Made by a program: the position numbers and the translations under genes. From Segatella maculosa DSM 19339 = JCM 15638 (GTDB taxonomy: Bacteria; Bacteroidota; Bacteroidia; Bacteroidales; Bacteroidaceae), in the NCBI RefSeq assembly GCF_000382385.1, contig NZ_KB908323.1, positions 6,440 through 70,439 on the forward strand: a DNA stretch of 64,000 nt, in the 5' to 3' direction. The notes under the pieces are model-generated. The model did not search any database. It worked only from the letters and a program-made list of their open reading frames with translations, and was not told the DNA's origin. Positions within the stretch are counted from its first letter, which is position 1. Every line of letters begins with the position of its first letter. Positions 16,608 through 24,199 of this stretch are shown in pieces.

Positions 16608-17363
16608 TTAGAATTTAAATAGGTCGCCGGTTGTCAACAACCCCGTGTGATTTTGAGTGTATTCAGCCGCCAACACGGCGCCCAAAGCGAAACCTTCGCG
16701 GCTGTGTGCATCGTGCGTAATCGTGATTCTGTCGGCCTCGCTGTCGTAGGTAACGCTGTGAATGCCCGCTACTTCGTCACGACGAATACTGGCAATGGGC
16801 AGCTCTTCGGGCGCAACAGCGTTGCTTCCTTCCTCACTTCCGTCGGCATGATGCTGGAAACCTTTCACCCATTCGGTCTTTCTGTCGAGGTTTCCGATGA
16901 TGTCTTCGGCCAGTGTTATGGCAGTTCCGGAGGGCGCATCAAGCTTATGCACATGGTGGGTCTCCTCCATCGTGACGTCATATTGCGGAAATTGGTTCAT
17001 GATCTTGGCCAAATAGCGGTTCACGGCCGCGAAGATGGCCACGCCCACCGAGAAGTTGCTGGCCCAGAAAAGGGTATGCTTGCCATCTTTGGTCAATGCC
17101 TCAACGTCGGCCTTGTGGTCTTTCAGCCAACCTGTGGAGCCACTAACGACCTTCACATTGTGGCTGAATGCCTTGAGATAGTTGTCGTATGCCGCCGTGG
17201 GATTAGTGAACTCGATGGCCACATCGGCTTTAGCAAAGGCCTCGGAGTCGAAGTCTTGCTGATTGTCGGCATCGATTTTGCACACGATTTCGTGGCCACG
17301 TGCAAGAGCAACCTGCTCGATCATATGCCCCATTTTGCCGTAACCAATCAATGCTATTTTCAT
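16608..17363 (-). CDS. dapB: 4-Hydroxy-tetrahydrodipicolinate reductase
   Basis: 251 residues. Reduces hydroxy-tetrahydrodipicolinate with NAD(P)H in the lysine/diaminopimelate pathway. Seen: the Rossmann start ALIGYGKMGHMIEQ, the AIEFTNPTAA and SGSTGW nucleotide/substrate loops, and the catalytic signature METHHVHKLDAPSGTA with the paired histidines and lysine. Length is normal. First gene of the operon with lepB; ATG at 17363. The 226-bp gap to the divergent DUF2851 gene holds promoter sequence for that gene. Confidence 0.97.
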   Translation of the reverse strand: MKIALIGYGKMGHMIEQVALARGHEIVCKIDADNQQDFDSEAFAKADVAIEFTNPTAAYDNYLKAFSHNVKVVSGSTGWLKDHKADVEALTKDGKHTLFWASNFSVGVAIFAAVNRYLAKIMNQFPQYDVTMEETHHVHKLDAPSGTAITLAEDIIGNLDRKTEWVKGFQHHADGSEEGSNAVAPEELPIASIRRDEVAGIHSVTYDSEADRITITHDAHSREGFALGAVLAAEYTQNHTGLLTTGDLFKF

Positions 17364-17490
17364 ACTTGCGTTGTCGTTTTATTCATTTTACGTACTTATT
17401 ATTGCGACAAAGTTACGAAATTCTCCGCTGATTTGATGAGTATATGATGTATAATCTGTTGAAATTCGTGGTGTTTTATCAGTTTTTTTG

Positions 17491-17498
17491 TATTTTTG
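17491..17498 (+). promoter_or_regulatory. -7 box upstream of the DUF2851-thioesterase-dprA operon
   Basis: TATTTTTG matches TAnnTTTG; a -33 element is not clear. A transcript starting near 17504 would include both candidate start codons of the DUF2851 gene (17527 and 17590). Confidence 0.45.
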
Positions 17499-17589
17499 TA
17501 CAAAATATAGTTGCACTCGACAAATCATGAACACGTTCACTTTGCCTTGTTTGAAATATTTTTATAAAAATAAATTGCCTGAGAATATC

Positions 17590-18903
17590 ATGGAACAGCT
17601 CCTGCATTACGTCTGGAAACACAAGATGTTCCCCCTGAAACCCCTCACGACGACCGACGGGCAGCCGGTGGAAGTGATAGATTCCGGCCTGCACAACCAC
17701 GATGCGGGGCCCGATTTCTTTAATGCAAAGATTAAAATCGGGAGTACGTTGTGGGTGGGTAACGTCGAAATTCACGACAAAGCGAGCGACTGGTTCGCCC
17801 ATGGACACGACAAGGACGAGCGCTATGATAACGTCATCCTGCACGTCTGCGGACAGCTCGACGCTGTCGTAACAACGCAAAAGGGCGACCGTTTGCCACA
17901 AATGCAGTTGGAAATACCTCCCTATGTCACGCAACATTATGATGCATTGTTGGCTGCCGACCGCTATCCACCCTGCCATTCAATTATTCCAAACCTGTCA
18001 CATCTGATGCTCACTTCATGGCTCACAGCCTTGCAAACCGAACGATTGGAGCAGAAAACGGAAGCCATCTTGCGGCGCGTAACGACCTGTAACGGCTCGT
18101 GGGAGGCGGCTTGTTTCGTCACGTTGGCACGTAACTATGGTTTCGGTATCAATGGAGAAGCTTTTGAGCAGTGGGCGTTGAGCATTCCGTTGCAGGCCAT
18201 TGCCCACCACCGCGACAACCTTTTTCAGATTGAAGCCATCTTCCTCGGACAGGCCGGACTGCTCAATCTCGAAACTGTTCCGGTCCGTCACCGCGACGAA
18301 GCACTTGCCGACGGCTATTTTTCTAAGCTGCAAAACGAGTACACTTATTTGCAACACAAGTTCAACCTGAAGCCTATTGACTCCCATCTGTGGCGGTTCT
18401 TGCGCCTGAGACCCCAGAACTTCCCACATATCCGTATTGCTCAATTGGCCCGACTCTACGCTGAACGGCGGGCAGGATTGAGCCAATTGCTCGAATGCGA
18501 AACCGTGAAAGCAGCCATGCAGTTGCTTGGCAGCAACGTAACCCCCTATTGGGAAGCACACTACGGCTTCGGCGTTGCAAGCGAGCCCCATGAGAAACGG
18601 CTCTCGACGGCCTCGCTCCAACTGCTCGTCGTCAATACCGTTGTGCCACTGTTGTTTGCATATGGCCGTCACATCAACAAGGAATCACTTTGTGAAAGAG
18701 CCCTCGGTTTCCTCGAAGAGCTACGGGCCGAGGATAACCGCATCGTCAGAATGTGGTGCGACTGCGGCTTGCAAGTGACACATGCCGGCGATGCTCAAGC
18801 TCTGATACAATTGAAAAACGAATACTGTGACAAGAAAGAATGCCTGCGATGCAGGATAGGTTATGAATACTTAAAACGAAACAATGAGCAAATACATCTT
18901 TGA
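17590..18903 (+). CDS. DUF2851 family protein
   Basis: 437 residues, a family of unknown function typical of Bacteroidota. The start MEQLLHYVWKHKMFPLKPLTTTDGQPVEVID, the DAGPDFFNAKIKIGSTLWVGNVEIH block (PD-(D/E)XK-like in appearance: GPDF...GNVEIH) and the C-terminal CxxKxCLRCRIGYEYLK segment are characteristic. I chose the ATG at 17590 because homologues start at MExLLxYxWKHxxFPL; an in-frame ATG at 17527 would add 21 residues that do not look like the family. The stop overlaps the thioesterase gene by 20 bp, so translation is probably coupled. Confidence 0.85.
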   Translation: MEQLLHYVWKHKMFPLKPLTTTDGQPVEVIDSGLHNHDAGPDFFNAKIKIGSTLWVGNVEIHDKASDWFAHGHDKDERYDNVILHVCGQLDAVVTTQKGDRLPQMQLEIPPYVTQHYDALLAADRYPPCHSIIPNLSHLMLTSWLTALQTERLEQKTEAILRRVTTCNGSWEAACFVTLARNYGFGINGEAFEQWALSIPLQAIAHHRDNLFQIEAIFLGQAGLLNLETVPVRHRDEALADGYFSKLQNEYTYLQHKFNLKPIDSHLWRFLRLRPQNFPHIRIAQLARLYAERRAGLSQLLECETVKAAMQLLGSNVTPYWEAHYGFGVASEPHEKRLSTASLQLLVVNTVVPLLFAYGRHINKESLCERALGFLEELRAEDNRIVRMWCDCGLQVTHAGDAQALIQLKNEYCDKKECLRCRIGYEYLKRNNEQIHL

Positions 18904-19303
18904 AACGCGCATGGAAGTGCGCGACTACGAGTGCGACATCGAAGGAATTGTAAACAATGCCAACTACCTTCACTACACCGAACACACCAGACACCGCTTT
19001 TTAAAGCATGCCGGACTGAGCTTTGCCCGCATGCATGAGAAAGGAGTAGACGCGGTTGTGGCCCGCATGAACCTTGCTTTCAAGACCCCGCTCCGCTGCG
19101 ATGACGAGTTCATCTCACGCATGGGGTTGCGCAAAGAGGGCGTGCGCTATATCTTCACCCACGACATCTACCGTGCCAGCGACGAGCGGCTGTGCTTCCA
19201 TGCCACTGTGGAACTGGTCTGTCTTATCAATGGACGACTCGGAAACAGTGTAGACTACGACCGTGCGTTTGCTCCGTTCATCGCACAAGAGACCCCAAAA
19301 TAG
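18884..19303 (+). CDS. Acyl-CoA thioesterase (4HBT hotdog)
   Basis: 139 residues with the YbgC/FadM-type hotdog pattern: METRxEVRDYECDxEGIVNNANYLHYTEHTRHRFL includes the catalytic aspartate equivalent near residue 18 and the NNANYLHY helix start. Expected to hydrolyse an acyl-CoA or aryl-CoA thioester in the cytoplasm. Full length. Overlaps the DUF2851 gene by 20 bp and is followed 6 bp later by dprA, giving a tight three-gene operon. The acyl chain preference cannot be read from sequence. Confidence 0.9.
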   Translation: MSKYIFETRMEVRDYECDIEGIVNNANYLHYTEHTRHRFLKHAGLSFARMHEKGVDAVVARMNLAFKTPLRCDDEFISRMGLRKEGVRYIFTHDIYRASDERLCFHATVELVCLINGRLGNSVDYDRAFAPFIAQETPK

Positions 19304-19309
19304 CATGCC

Positions 19310-20437
19310 ATGGCAGACCAACAGGAACAGTTCAACACTCTTGTTCTATCGCGGATAGGCTTTTATAATCTCGCAGGGATACTCGAAGTCTACCGCCGGG
19401 TGGGCTCGGCCACGGCCATTATGGAGCAACATCGCGACATTCGAAGCCTCATCCCCGAAGCCTCGCCGCGCCTCGTTGAGGCGTTCCAGCATATTGATTC
19501 CTTGCAAAGATGGGCCGAAGCGGAACTGAAATGGGCCGGAAACAACGGCATACATGTGCTTTGTCTGAACGATGAATGCTATCCCCAGCGCCTCAGTGAG
19601 TGCTGCGACGCACCGCTGGTCTTATTCTATCAGGGCACCGCCGACCTCAATTGCCGGCGCATCATCAGCATTGTGGGTACGCGACGTTGCACGGTTTACG
19701 GTCAAGACCTTGTCCGTCGGTTCGCAACAGACCTGAAACAACTCTGCCCGGACGCCCTTATCGTGAGCGGACTTGCCTATGGTGTGGATATTCAAGCCCA
19801 CCGAAATGCACTGCAAAACGGCTTCAATACCGTTGCTGTCTTGGCGCATGGGCTCGACAATCTCTACCCCAATGCGCATCGAGATACCGCGAAACAAATG
19901 CTCCATCAAGGCGGTTTGCTCACCGAATATGCCTCACACACCAACGCCGACAAGCAGAACTTCGTGCGCCGGAACCGCATTGTGGCAGGCTTGAGCGACG
20001 CATGTATCGTCGTTGAAAGTGCAGTTCACGGCGGTGCACTCATCACAGCTCGCCTCGCAAGAGAGTACAATCGCGATGTATTTTCATTTCCCGGAGCCGT
20101 CGGTTCGACCTATAGTGAGGGCTGCAACAACCTCATTCGCGACAATCAGGCCGCCCTTATCACCTCGGCTTTCGACTTCATCAATGCCATGGGATGGCAG
20201 GACAAGCTACTCTCCAAGGTCCGTAACGAGGGCATCGAACGGCAACTTTTCCCCGAACTCTCGGCCGAAGAGCAACTGATAGTAGCTGTGTTGAGTCAGC
20301 AAAACGACCTGCAAGTGAACATGCTTACCGTTAAAACAAACCTCCCGATAGCCCATCTCACAGCCTCGCTCTTCAGGCTTGAGATGAAAGGGGTGGTAAA
20401 ACTGATGCCCGGCGGCAGCTATCATTTGCTGGGATAA
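19310..20437 (+). CDS. dprA: DNA-processing protein DprA
   Basis: 375 residues. Binds incoming single-stranded DNA and loads RecA during natural transformation. The Rossmann-like DprA core shows IISIVGTRRCTVYG, VSGLAYGVDIQAH, VAVLAHGLDNLYPNAHR, FVRRNRIVAGLSDACIVVESAVHGGALITA and SEGCNNLIRDNQAALI in order. An N-terminal helix-hairpin-type region (to about 90) and a C-terminal winged-helix-like domain (from about 300) flank it, as in full-length DprA. ATG at 19310, 6 bp after the thioesterase. Its presence suggests competence or a role in recombination, as dprA is widespread. Confidence 0.96.
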   Translation: MADQQEQFNTLVLSRIGFYNLAGILEVYRRVGSATAIMEQHRDIRSLIPEASPRLVEAFQHIDSLQRWAEAELKWAGNNGIHVLCLNDECYPQRLSECCDAPLVLFYQGTADLNCRRIISIVGTRRCTVYGQDLVRRFATDLKQLCPDALIVSGLAYGVDIQAHRNALQNGFNTVAVLAHGLDNLYPNAHRDTAKQMLHQGGLLTEYASHTNADKQNFVRRNRIVAGLSDACIVVESAVHGGALITARLAREYNRDVFSFPGAVGSTYSEGCNNLIRDNQAALITSAFDFINAMGWQDKLLSKVRNEGIERQLFPELSAEEQLIVAVLSQQNDLQVNMLTVKTNLPIAHLTASLFRLEMKGVVKLMPGGSYHLLG

Positions 20438-20456
20438 GGAAAATATTGTAACTTTG
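20426..20456 (+). promoter_or_regulatory. Promoter of dusB, possibly leaderless
   Basis: TTG (20426-20428), a 20-bp spacer and TAACTTTG (20449-20456) fit the consensus closely. The ATG is only 7 bp after the -7 box, so the transcript should begin at or within a base or two of the start codon. The -33 element lies inside the 3' end of dprA. Confidence 0.7.
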
Positions 20457-20463
20457 CCGACGT

Positions 20464-21447
20464 ATGAAAATAGGCAAAATCGACTTTGGTGAGCGTCCAA
20501 TCTTCCTTGCTCCGATGGAAGATGTGACCGATATTGGCTTCCGAATGCTATGTAAACGGTATGGCGCGGCCATGGTTTATACAGAGTTTGTTTCAGCAGA
20601 TGCCATTGTAAGAAGCATCAAATCAACCCTCAATAAGATAGAAATTAACGATGCAGAACGGCCCATCGGAGTTCAGATTTACGGCCGAAATGTGGAGTCA
20701 ATGGTGCAGGCTTCGCAAATCATTTCACGTGTAAAACCCGACTTGATTGACCTGAATTTCGGCTGTCCCGTAAAGAAAGTGGCTGGCAAGGGAGCTGGTT
20801 CTGGCATGCTGAAAAATGTTCCCTTGCTGCTCGATATCACCCGAAACGTGGTGCAATCTGTTGATGTTCCGGTCACCGTTAAGACTCGTTTGGGCTGGGA
20901 TAATGACCATCTTATCATCACAGAATTGGCCGAACAGCTACAGGATTGTGGCGTTCAAGCCCTCACGATTCATGGCAGAACGCGAGCCCAAATGTACACC
21001 GGTGCGGCCGATTGGAGGCTGATTGGCGAGGTAAAACGCAATCCCCGGATTCACATTCCCATTATCGGTAACGGCGACATCAGCACACCCGAGGAAGCCA
21101 AACGGGCGTTCGACGACTACGGAGTGGACGCCGTTATGGTGGGAAGAGCCACGTTTGGGCGGCCATGGATATTCAAAGAGATGCGCGATTTCATCGACAA
21201 TGCGACGGCAAAACCGTTGACCATAGACGACAAAATCGATATTCTTGAGGAGCAACTCCGGATAAATGTGGAGAGAATAGACGAGTATCGAGGTATCATT
21301 CACACGCGCCGTCACCTCGCTTCAAGCCCCATTTTCAAAGGCATTCCCGACTTCAAACCGATGCGGATAGCCATGCTTCGCGCCACAAAAACGGCCGAAC
21401 TGACTGCCATTCTGGAAGACTGTCGCGCGCTGTTGAAATCATTGTGA
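20464..21447 (+). CDS. dusB: tRNA-dihydrouridine synthase
   Basis: 327-residue FMN-dependent TIM-barrel enzyme reducing uridine to dihydrouridine in tRNA D-loops. Motifs: LAPMEDVTDIGFR at the N-terminus, DLNFGCPVKKVAGKGAGSGML with the catalytic cysteine, VTVKTRLGW, LTIHGRTRAQMYTGAADW, IPIIGNGDI and VDAVMVGRATFGRPWIF. The overall layout agrees best with the DusB subgroup. Length is typical. It has its own promoter 7 bp upstream of the ATG and no visible Shine-Dalgarno, suggesting a leaderless message. Followed by a 950-bp region without a protein gene on this strand. Confidence 0.95.
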   Translation: MKIGKIDFGERPIFLAPMEDVTDIGFRMLCKRYGAAMVYTEFVSADAIVRSIKSTLNKIEINDAERPIGVQIYGRNVESMVQASQIISRVKPDLIDLNFGCPVKKVAGKGAGSGMLKNVPLLLDITRNVVQSVDVPVTVKTRLGWDNDHLIITELAEQLQDCGVQALTIHGRTRAQMYTGAADWRLIGEVKRNPRIHIPIIGNGDISTPEEAKRAFDDYGVDAVMVGRATFGRPWIFKEMRDFIDNATAKPLTIDDKIDILEEQLRINVERIDEYRGIIHTRRHLASSPIFKGIPDFKPMRIAMLRATKTAELTAILEDCRALLKSL

Positions 21448-21554
21448 CCGCTTGCCGCGCTGCAATCGCAAATAGCTGCCAAAGGGTCGTGGCACGTTTG
21501 AAATCGTTACGCCGCGCCGTTTCTTTCGCATTGGATTTCAATCACTTGCACCTT

Positions 21555-21965
21555 GCATCCCAATCTCAGCCATATTGTCGTGCAATCTCAGCCGTTTCAC
21601 CGCGTAATCTCACCCATATTACACGGTGAAATGGCTGAGATTAGAACAGGGAATGCAAGCGATTGATTTTCAATGTACACTGCCGTTTGAATGGACGCAC
21701 GGACCGTGCGTCCCTACATGCATTCGCACAGCTCGCCCCATCACCCATTTTACACATCAATCCGACCGATATGGGTATGTAGGGACGCATGGCCCGTGCG
21801 TCCGCCCAAGGTGAATGGCAAGCGAATACGCAGCCCATTTGAGCAAAACGCACGAACCGTGCGTCCCCATATCCGTATGCACATTCAACTTCTTCACCCG
21901 TTTACTTGTCAACTGTCAACTGAAACGTGAGGAAATGCACGAACCGTGTACCTCAACTTTCGTTC
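21555..21965. repeat. Composite intergenic repeat, copy 3 (largest)
   Basis: Begins with CTCAGCCATATTG and CTCAGCCGTTTCACC units and their inverse ATGGCTGAGATT (21570-21650). A spacer containing TTGATTTTCAA follows, then four GACGCAC/GTGCGTC palindromes near 21693-21716, 21780-21806, 21848-21873 and (worn) 21936-21955. Short reading frames here merely translate the palindromes. The stretch 21966-22130 holds nothing I recognise. Confidence 0.8.
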
Positions 21966-22134
21966 AAATAAAAAACAGTTTCGGTTGGAAAGGTGAACGA
22001 AAGTAGCGTTTTAATGGAGGAACATCATGACGGGCAAAGCATGAAAATGAGTGTTTCAGGAGGTGTGTTCGCGCACAAATAATTGATTTATGTCAAAAAT
22101 ACGCGGTATTTTCGTTAAAAACAGGTTTCGTTTC

Positions 22135-22164
22135 TTGGTATTTCGCAAAATCTTCCTACCTTTG
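22135..22164 (+). promoter_or_regulatory. Strong promoter of a predicted small RNA
   Basis: TTG (22135-22137), a 19-bp spacer and TACCTTTG (22157-22164). The 20 bases 22147-22166 around the -7 box are identical to those in the tRNA-Leu promoter (23840-23859), which points to a stable-RNA promoter. Confidence 0.7.
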
Positions 22165-22169
22165 CAATA

Positions 22170-22395
22170 CCAAAAGACAATAGGTCAGTTAAGGTAAAAA
22201 GAAGATTGTTTTTCAGGAATAACACCAAAATTAGGTATTGGTTAAGGTAAAAAAAGATTGTAATACAGGTTAATAGGTTTAGGTTTTTAGTTATTAGTTT
22301 AGGTTAAAAGGTTGTAATTTTAGATGAAAGTGGTGGAGCCGTGACGGCTATACACCCTTGATGATCGGGGAGAGAAATCTTCACCGATTTTTTTT
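22170..22395 (+). ncRNA. Predicted 225-nt noncoding RNA
   Basis: A promoter of the tRNA type and a terminator delimit a unit with no convincing reading frame. The 5' two thirds are unusual: purine- and U-rich with repeats of GGTTAAGGTAAAAA, AAGATTG and AGGTTAATAGGTTTAGG. The 3' third holds a palindrome AGCCGTGACGGCT (22337-22349) and an intrinsic terminator: ATCGG (22364-22368), an inner AGA-GAAA-TCT tetraloop stem, CCGAT (22384-22388), then eight T. The next plus-strand gene is far away, so it is not a leader. Its end abuts, tail to tail, the 66-residue gene on the other strand. I cannot assign it to a known RNA family. Confidence 0.55.
22364..22395 (+). terminator. Intrinsic terminator of the predicted RNA
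   Basis: Stem ATCGG/CCGAT with an inner AGA/TCT stem closed by a GAAA tetraloop, followed by an uninterrupted run of eight T. On the minus strand no T run follows, so it acts on plus-strand transcription. Confidence 0.7.
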
Positions 22396-22396
22396 A

Positions 22397-22597
22397 TCAC
22401 TTTTCCAGCAACATATCGGCCATCTCTTCGGGTGTATTGAAAGGCATTCCGAAGACAAGGTCGTCGTCGGTGAACATCTCCATCAGTTCTTTCACCTCGC
22501 TTTCTGTCAGTTGCGGCTCTCCCGTTTCCTTGGTTGCGTGCAGCAGGCACTGCCTCACTTGCTCGCGATAAGCGTCGATTAAAGTCTTTTCTATCAT
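22397..22597 (-). CDS. Small 66-residue hypothetical protein
   Basis: 66 residues, acidic and helical in appearance (MIEKTLIDAYREQVRQCLL...EEMADMLLEK), without a signal peptide or known motif. It lies 21 bp downstream of manC on the same strand and its codon use looks like the neighbour's, so I regard it as a real second gene of a manC operon. I do not recognise the family. A weak ribosome site precedes the ATG at 22597, as is common here. Confidence 0.6.
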   Translation of the reverse strand: MIEKTLIDAYREQVRQCLLHATKETGEPQLTESEVKELMEMFTDDDLVFGMPFNTPEEMADMLLEK

Positions 22598-22618
22598 ATT
22601 CTTGGTTTATTATGTGCC

Positions 22619-23707
22619 TCACACGAAGTCATGTCCTTTCCTCATCTGCACCTCTGCAACATATTTTCGAATGAGTGCCGAAGAGTCTTCTTTCTTGCAA
22701 ATCAGCAGCACATTGCCTTCTTCAGCCACGATGTAGCCGTCTAATCCGTTGATGACGGCCAGCCGACCTTCGGGCATTTTGATGATGTTGTTGCGGGCAT
22801 CTTCCAGATAAACGTCCGAATTGATGACCACATTGTCGTCATCTCCCTTTTGTATGGCCTCGTAAACGCCGTGCCAAGAGCCCATGTCGGCCCACCCGAA
22901 GTCGCACTGTTTGAGGTAGACGTGGTCGGATTTCTCGAGTATTCCGAAGTCGATGGAGATATTGGGGTACGAAGGAAAGTTCGCTTTCACAAAGGCATTC
23001 TCGTCTGCGATGGTCCAATCGGGCTTGCTGGCATCGAGGTTTCGCAACACCGATGGCAGCAGACGGTACAGACTTTTGCGCAAGAAACGGACGTTGGAGA
23101 GGAACATTCCCGTGTTCCAATACCATTCGCCGCTGTCCATGAACATGCGTGCAAAGTCGCGTTCGGGCTTTTCGATGAACGTGCGCACACTGTAAATATC
23201 GCCCTTTCCGGCGTATTCTCCGAGTTGAATGTAGCCGTATCCCGGTTCGGGGCGCGTGGGTTTGACGGCCATGGTCAGCAGGCAGTCGTGCGTTGCGACG
23301 AATTCTAAGCCTTCCAATAGATTATTTTTGAAGTTTATTTCGCTGAGTACCATCTGGTCGGAAGGTGCAACAATCAGGCAAGCGTCCTCATTGATGCGCC
23401 CGATGCGGTGCATGGCCCATGCTACGCTTGGTGCTGTGTTGCGATAAATGGGCTCGGCCATCACGCGGTCAGCCGCAACTTCGGGCAACTGTTCGTGTAC
23501 CAAGTCCGAATACGCCTCGTTGGTGTTAATATAAATGTTCTCTTGCGGCAAGATTGCGGAAAATCGGTCGTAAGTCTGCTGCAACTGCGTGCGTCCTACG
23601 CCAAAGAAGTCAACGAACTGTTTAGGAAAACGCTCGCGACTGCATGGCCAAAGCCGGCGTCCTTTGCCTCCGGCCAAAATCACACAATAGAAATTGTTTA
23701 AGGTCAT
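22619..23707 (-). CDS. manC: Mannose-1-phosphate guanylyltransferase
   Basis: 362 residues; makes GDP-mannose from mannose-1-phosphate and GTP for glycan, capsule or LPS synthesis. The nucleotidyltransferase signature CVILAGGKGRRLWPCSRERFPKQF is at the N-terminus, then NEAYSDLV, the PSDQMVL metal region, the FIEKPERD sugar-binding motif, and WADMGSWHGVYE. It lacks the C-terminal isomerase (cupin) domain of bifunctional ManC/AlgA, so it is the monofunctional short form. ATG at 23707. Followed by a 66-residue gene in the same transcript. Confidence 0.95.
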   Translation of the reverse strand: MTLNNFYCVILAGGKGRRLWPCSRERFPKQFVDFFGVGRTQLQQTYDRFSAILPQENIYINTNEAYSDLVHEQLPEVAADRVMAEPIYRNTAPSVAWAMHRIGRINEDACLIVAPSDQMVLSEINFKNNLLEGLEFVATHDCLLTMAVKPTRPEPGYGYIQLGEYAGKGDIYSVRTFIEKPERDFARMFMDSGEWYWNTGMFLSNVRFLRKSLYRLLPSVLRNLDASKPDWTIADENAFVKANFPSYPNISIDFGILEKSDHVYLKQCDFGWADMGSWHGVYEAIQKGDDDNVVINSDVYLEDARNNIIKMPEGRLAVINGLDGYIVAEEGNVLLICKKEDSSALIRKYVAEVQMRKGHDFV

Positions 23708-23827
23708 GCCTGCTTTTGAGTTTCTTTATTTACTCAACGAATTTAAATATTAAAAACGAAACCGCAAAGTCTTTTTGCTTTTTTATGGAAACCTTACACA
23801 AAAAGAACACTTTTCTCATGAAAAGCT

Positions 23828-23857
23828 TTGCCAATCAAAAAAATCTTCCTACCTTTG
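23828..23857 (+). promoter_or_regulatory. Promoter of tRNA-Leu
   Basis: TTG (23828-23830), a 19-bp spacer and TACCTTTG (23850-23857), about 24 bp before the mature tRNA 5' end. Confidence 0.75.
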
Positions 23858-23881
23858 CATCTGTCTCCAAGAGGCAACCAT

Positions 23882-23966
23882 GCCCAGATGGCGGAATAGG
23901 TAGACGCGCTGGTCTCAAACACCAGTGCCGCAAGGCATCCCGGTTCGAGCCCGGGTCTGGGTACCA
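23882..23966 (+). tRNA. tRNA-Leu (anticodon CAA)
   Basis: 85 nt including encoded CCA. The acceptor stem GCCCAGA pairs with TCTGGGT, the discriminator is A and CCA follows. The anticodon stem CTGGT/ACCAG encloses CTCAAAC, giving anticodon CAA (reads UUG). The long variable arm TGCC-GCAA-GGCA marks a class II tRNA. The T arm CCCGG-TTCGAGC-CCGGG is intact. Its 3' 14 bases before the last CA form the left att core, so the 3' end of the gene is supplied by the integrated element. Confidence 0.97.
23951..23964 (+). other. attL core
   Basis: CCGGGTCTGGGTAC, identical to 40293-40306. It spans the 3' strand of the T arm and of the acceptor stem, the usual crossover location for tRNA-targeting integrases. 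Confidence 0.85.
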
Positions 23967-23967
23967 C

Positions 23968-24002
23968 AAATCCCTTGTAAATCGCTGATTTACAAGGGAT
24001 TT
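23968..24002 (+). terminator. Terminator downstream of tRNA-Leu, carried by the element
   Basis: Perfect 16-bp arms (23968-23983 and 23987-24002) with a 3-nt loop, then a T-rich tract. It lies past the att core, so it belongs to the integrated element. A related but different hairpin (AATCCCTT 40314-40321 with AAGGGATT 40341-40348) follows the right att site and would be the original tRNA terminator. Confidence 0.8.
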
Positions 24003-24015
24003 TACTTTTTCAATA

Positions 24016-24066
24016 TGTACTAAAAGTGTACTTTCTAACAAAACTATTGAAAAGGTGTACTTTTAT
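24016..24066. repeat. Arm-type site cluster near attL
   Basis: The 28 bp at 24016-24043 recur with one mismatch at 40162-40189 near the other end, in the same orientation. The core is TGTACTAAAAGTGTACT. A further GAAAAGGTGTACTTTTAT follows at 24049-24066. Such short repeats near both ends are typical binding sites for the integrase N-terminal arm-binding domain or for excisionase. Confidence 0.65.
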
Positions 24067-24199
24067 AGTTTATCGCCACTTAGATTTATATTTAATTAAC
24101 GACAACTCTTCCCTTTTATTCTGTTTGTTTCCCTTTCTTGGCTTTTTCTCCAATGAATACCTTATCTTTGTAAACAGTGCCCACCATAAAAATTGCAAA

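Noticed and set aside
21570..22006. Several small frames between dusB and the predicted RNA
   Set aside because: They translate the palindromic repeats (for example THGPCVPT-type strings) in different frames and strands.
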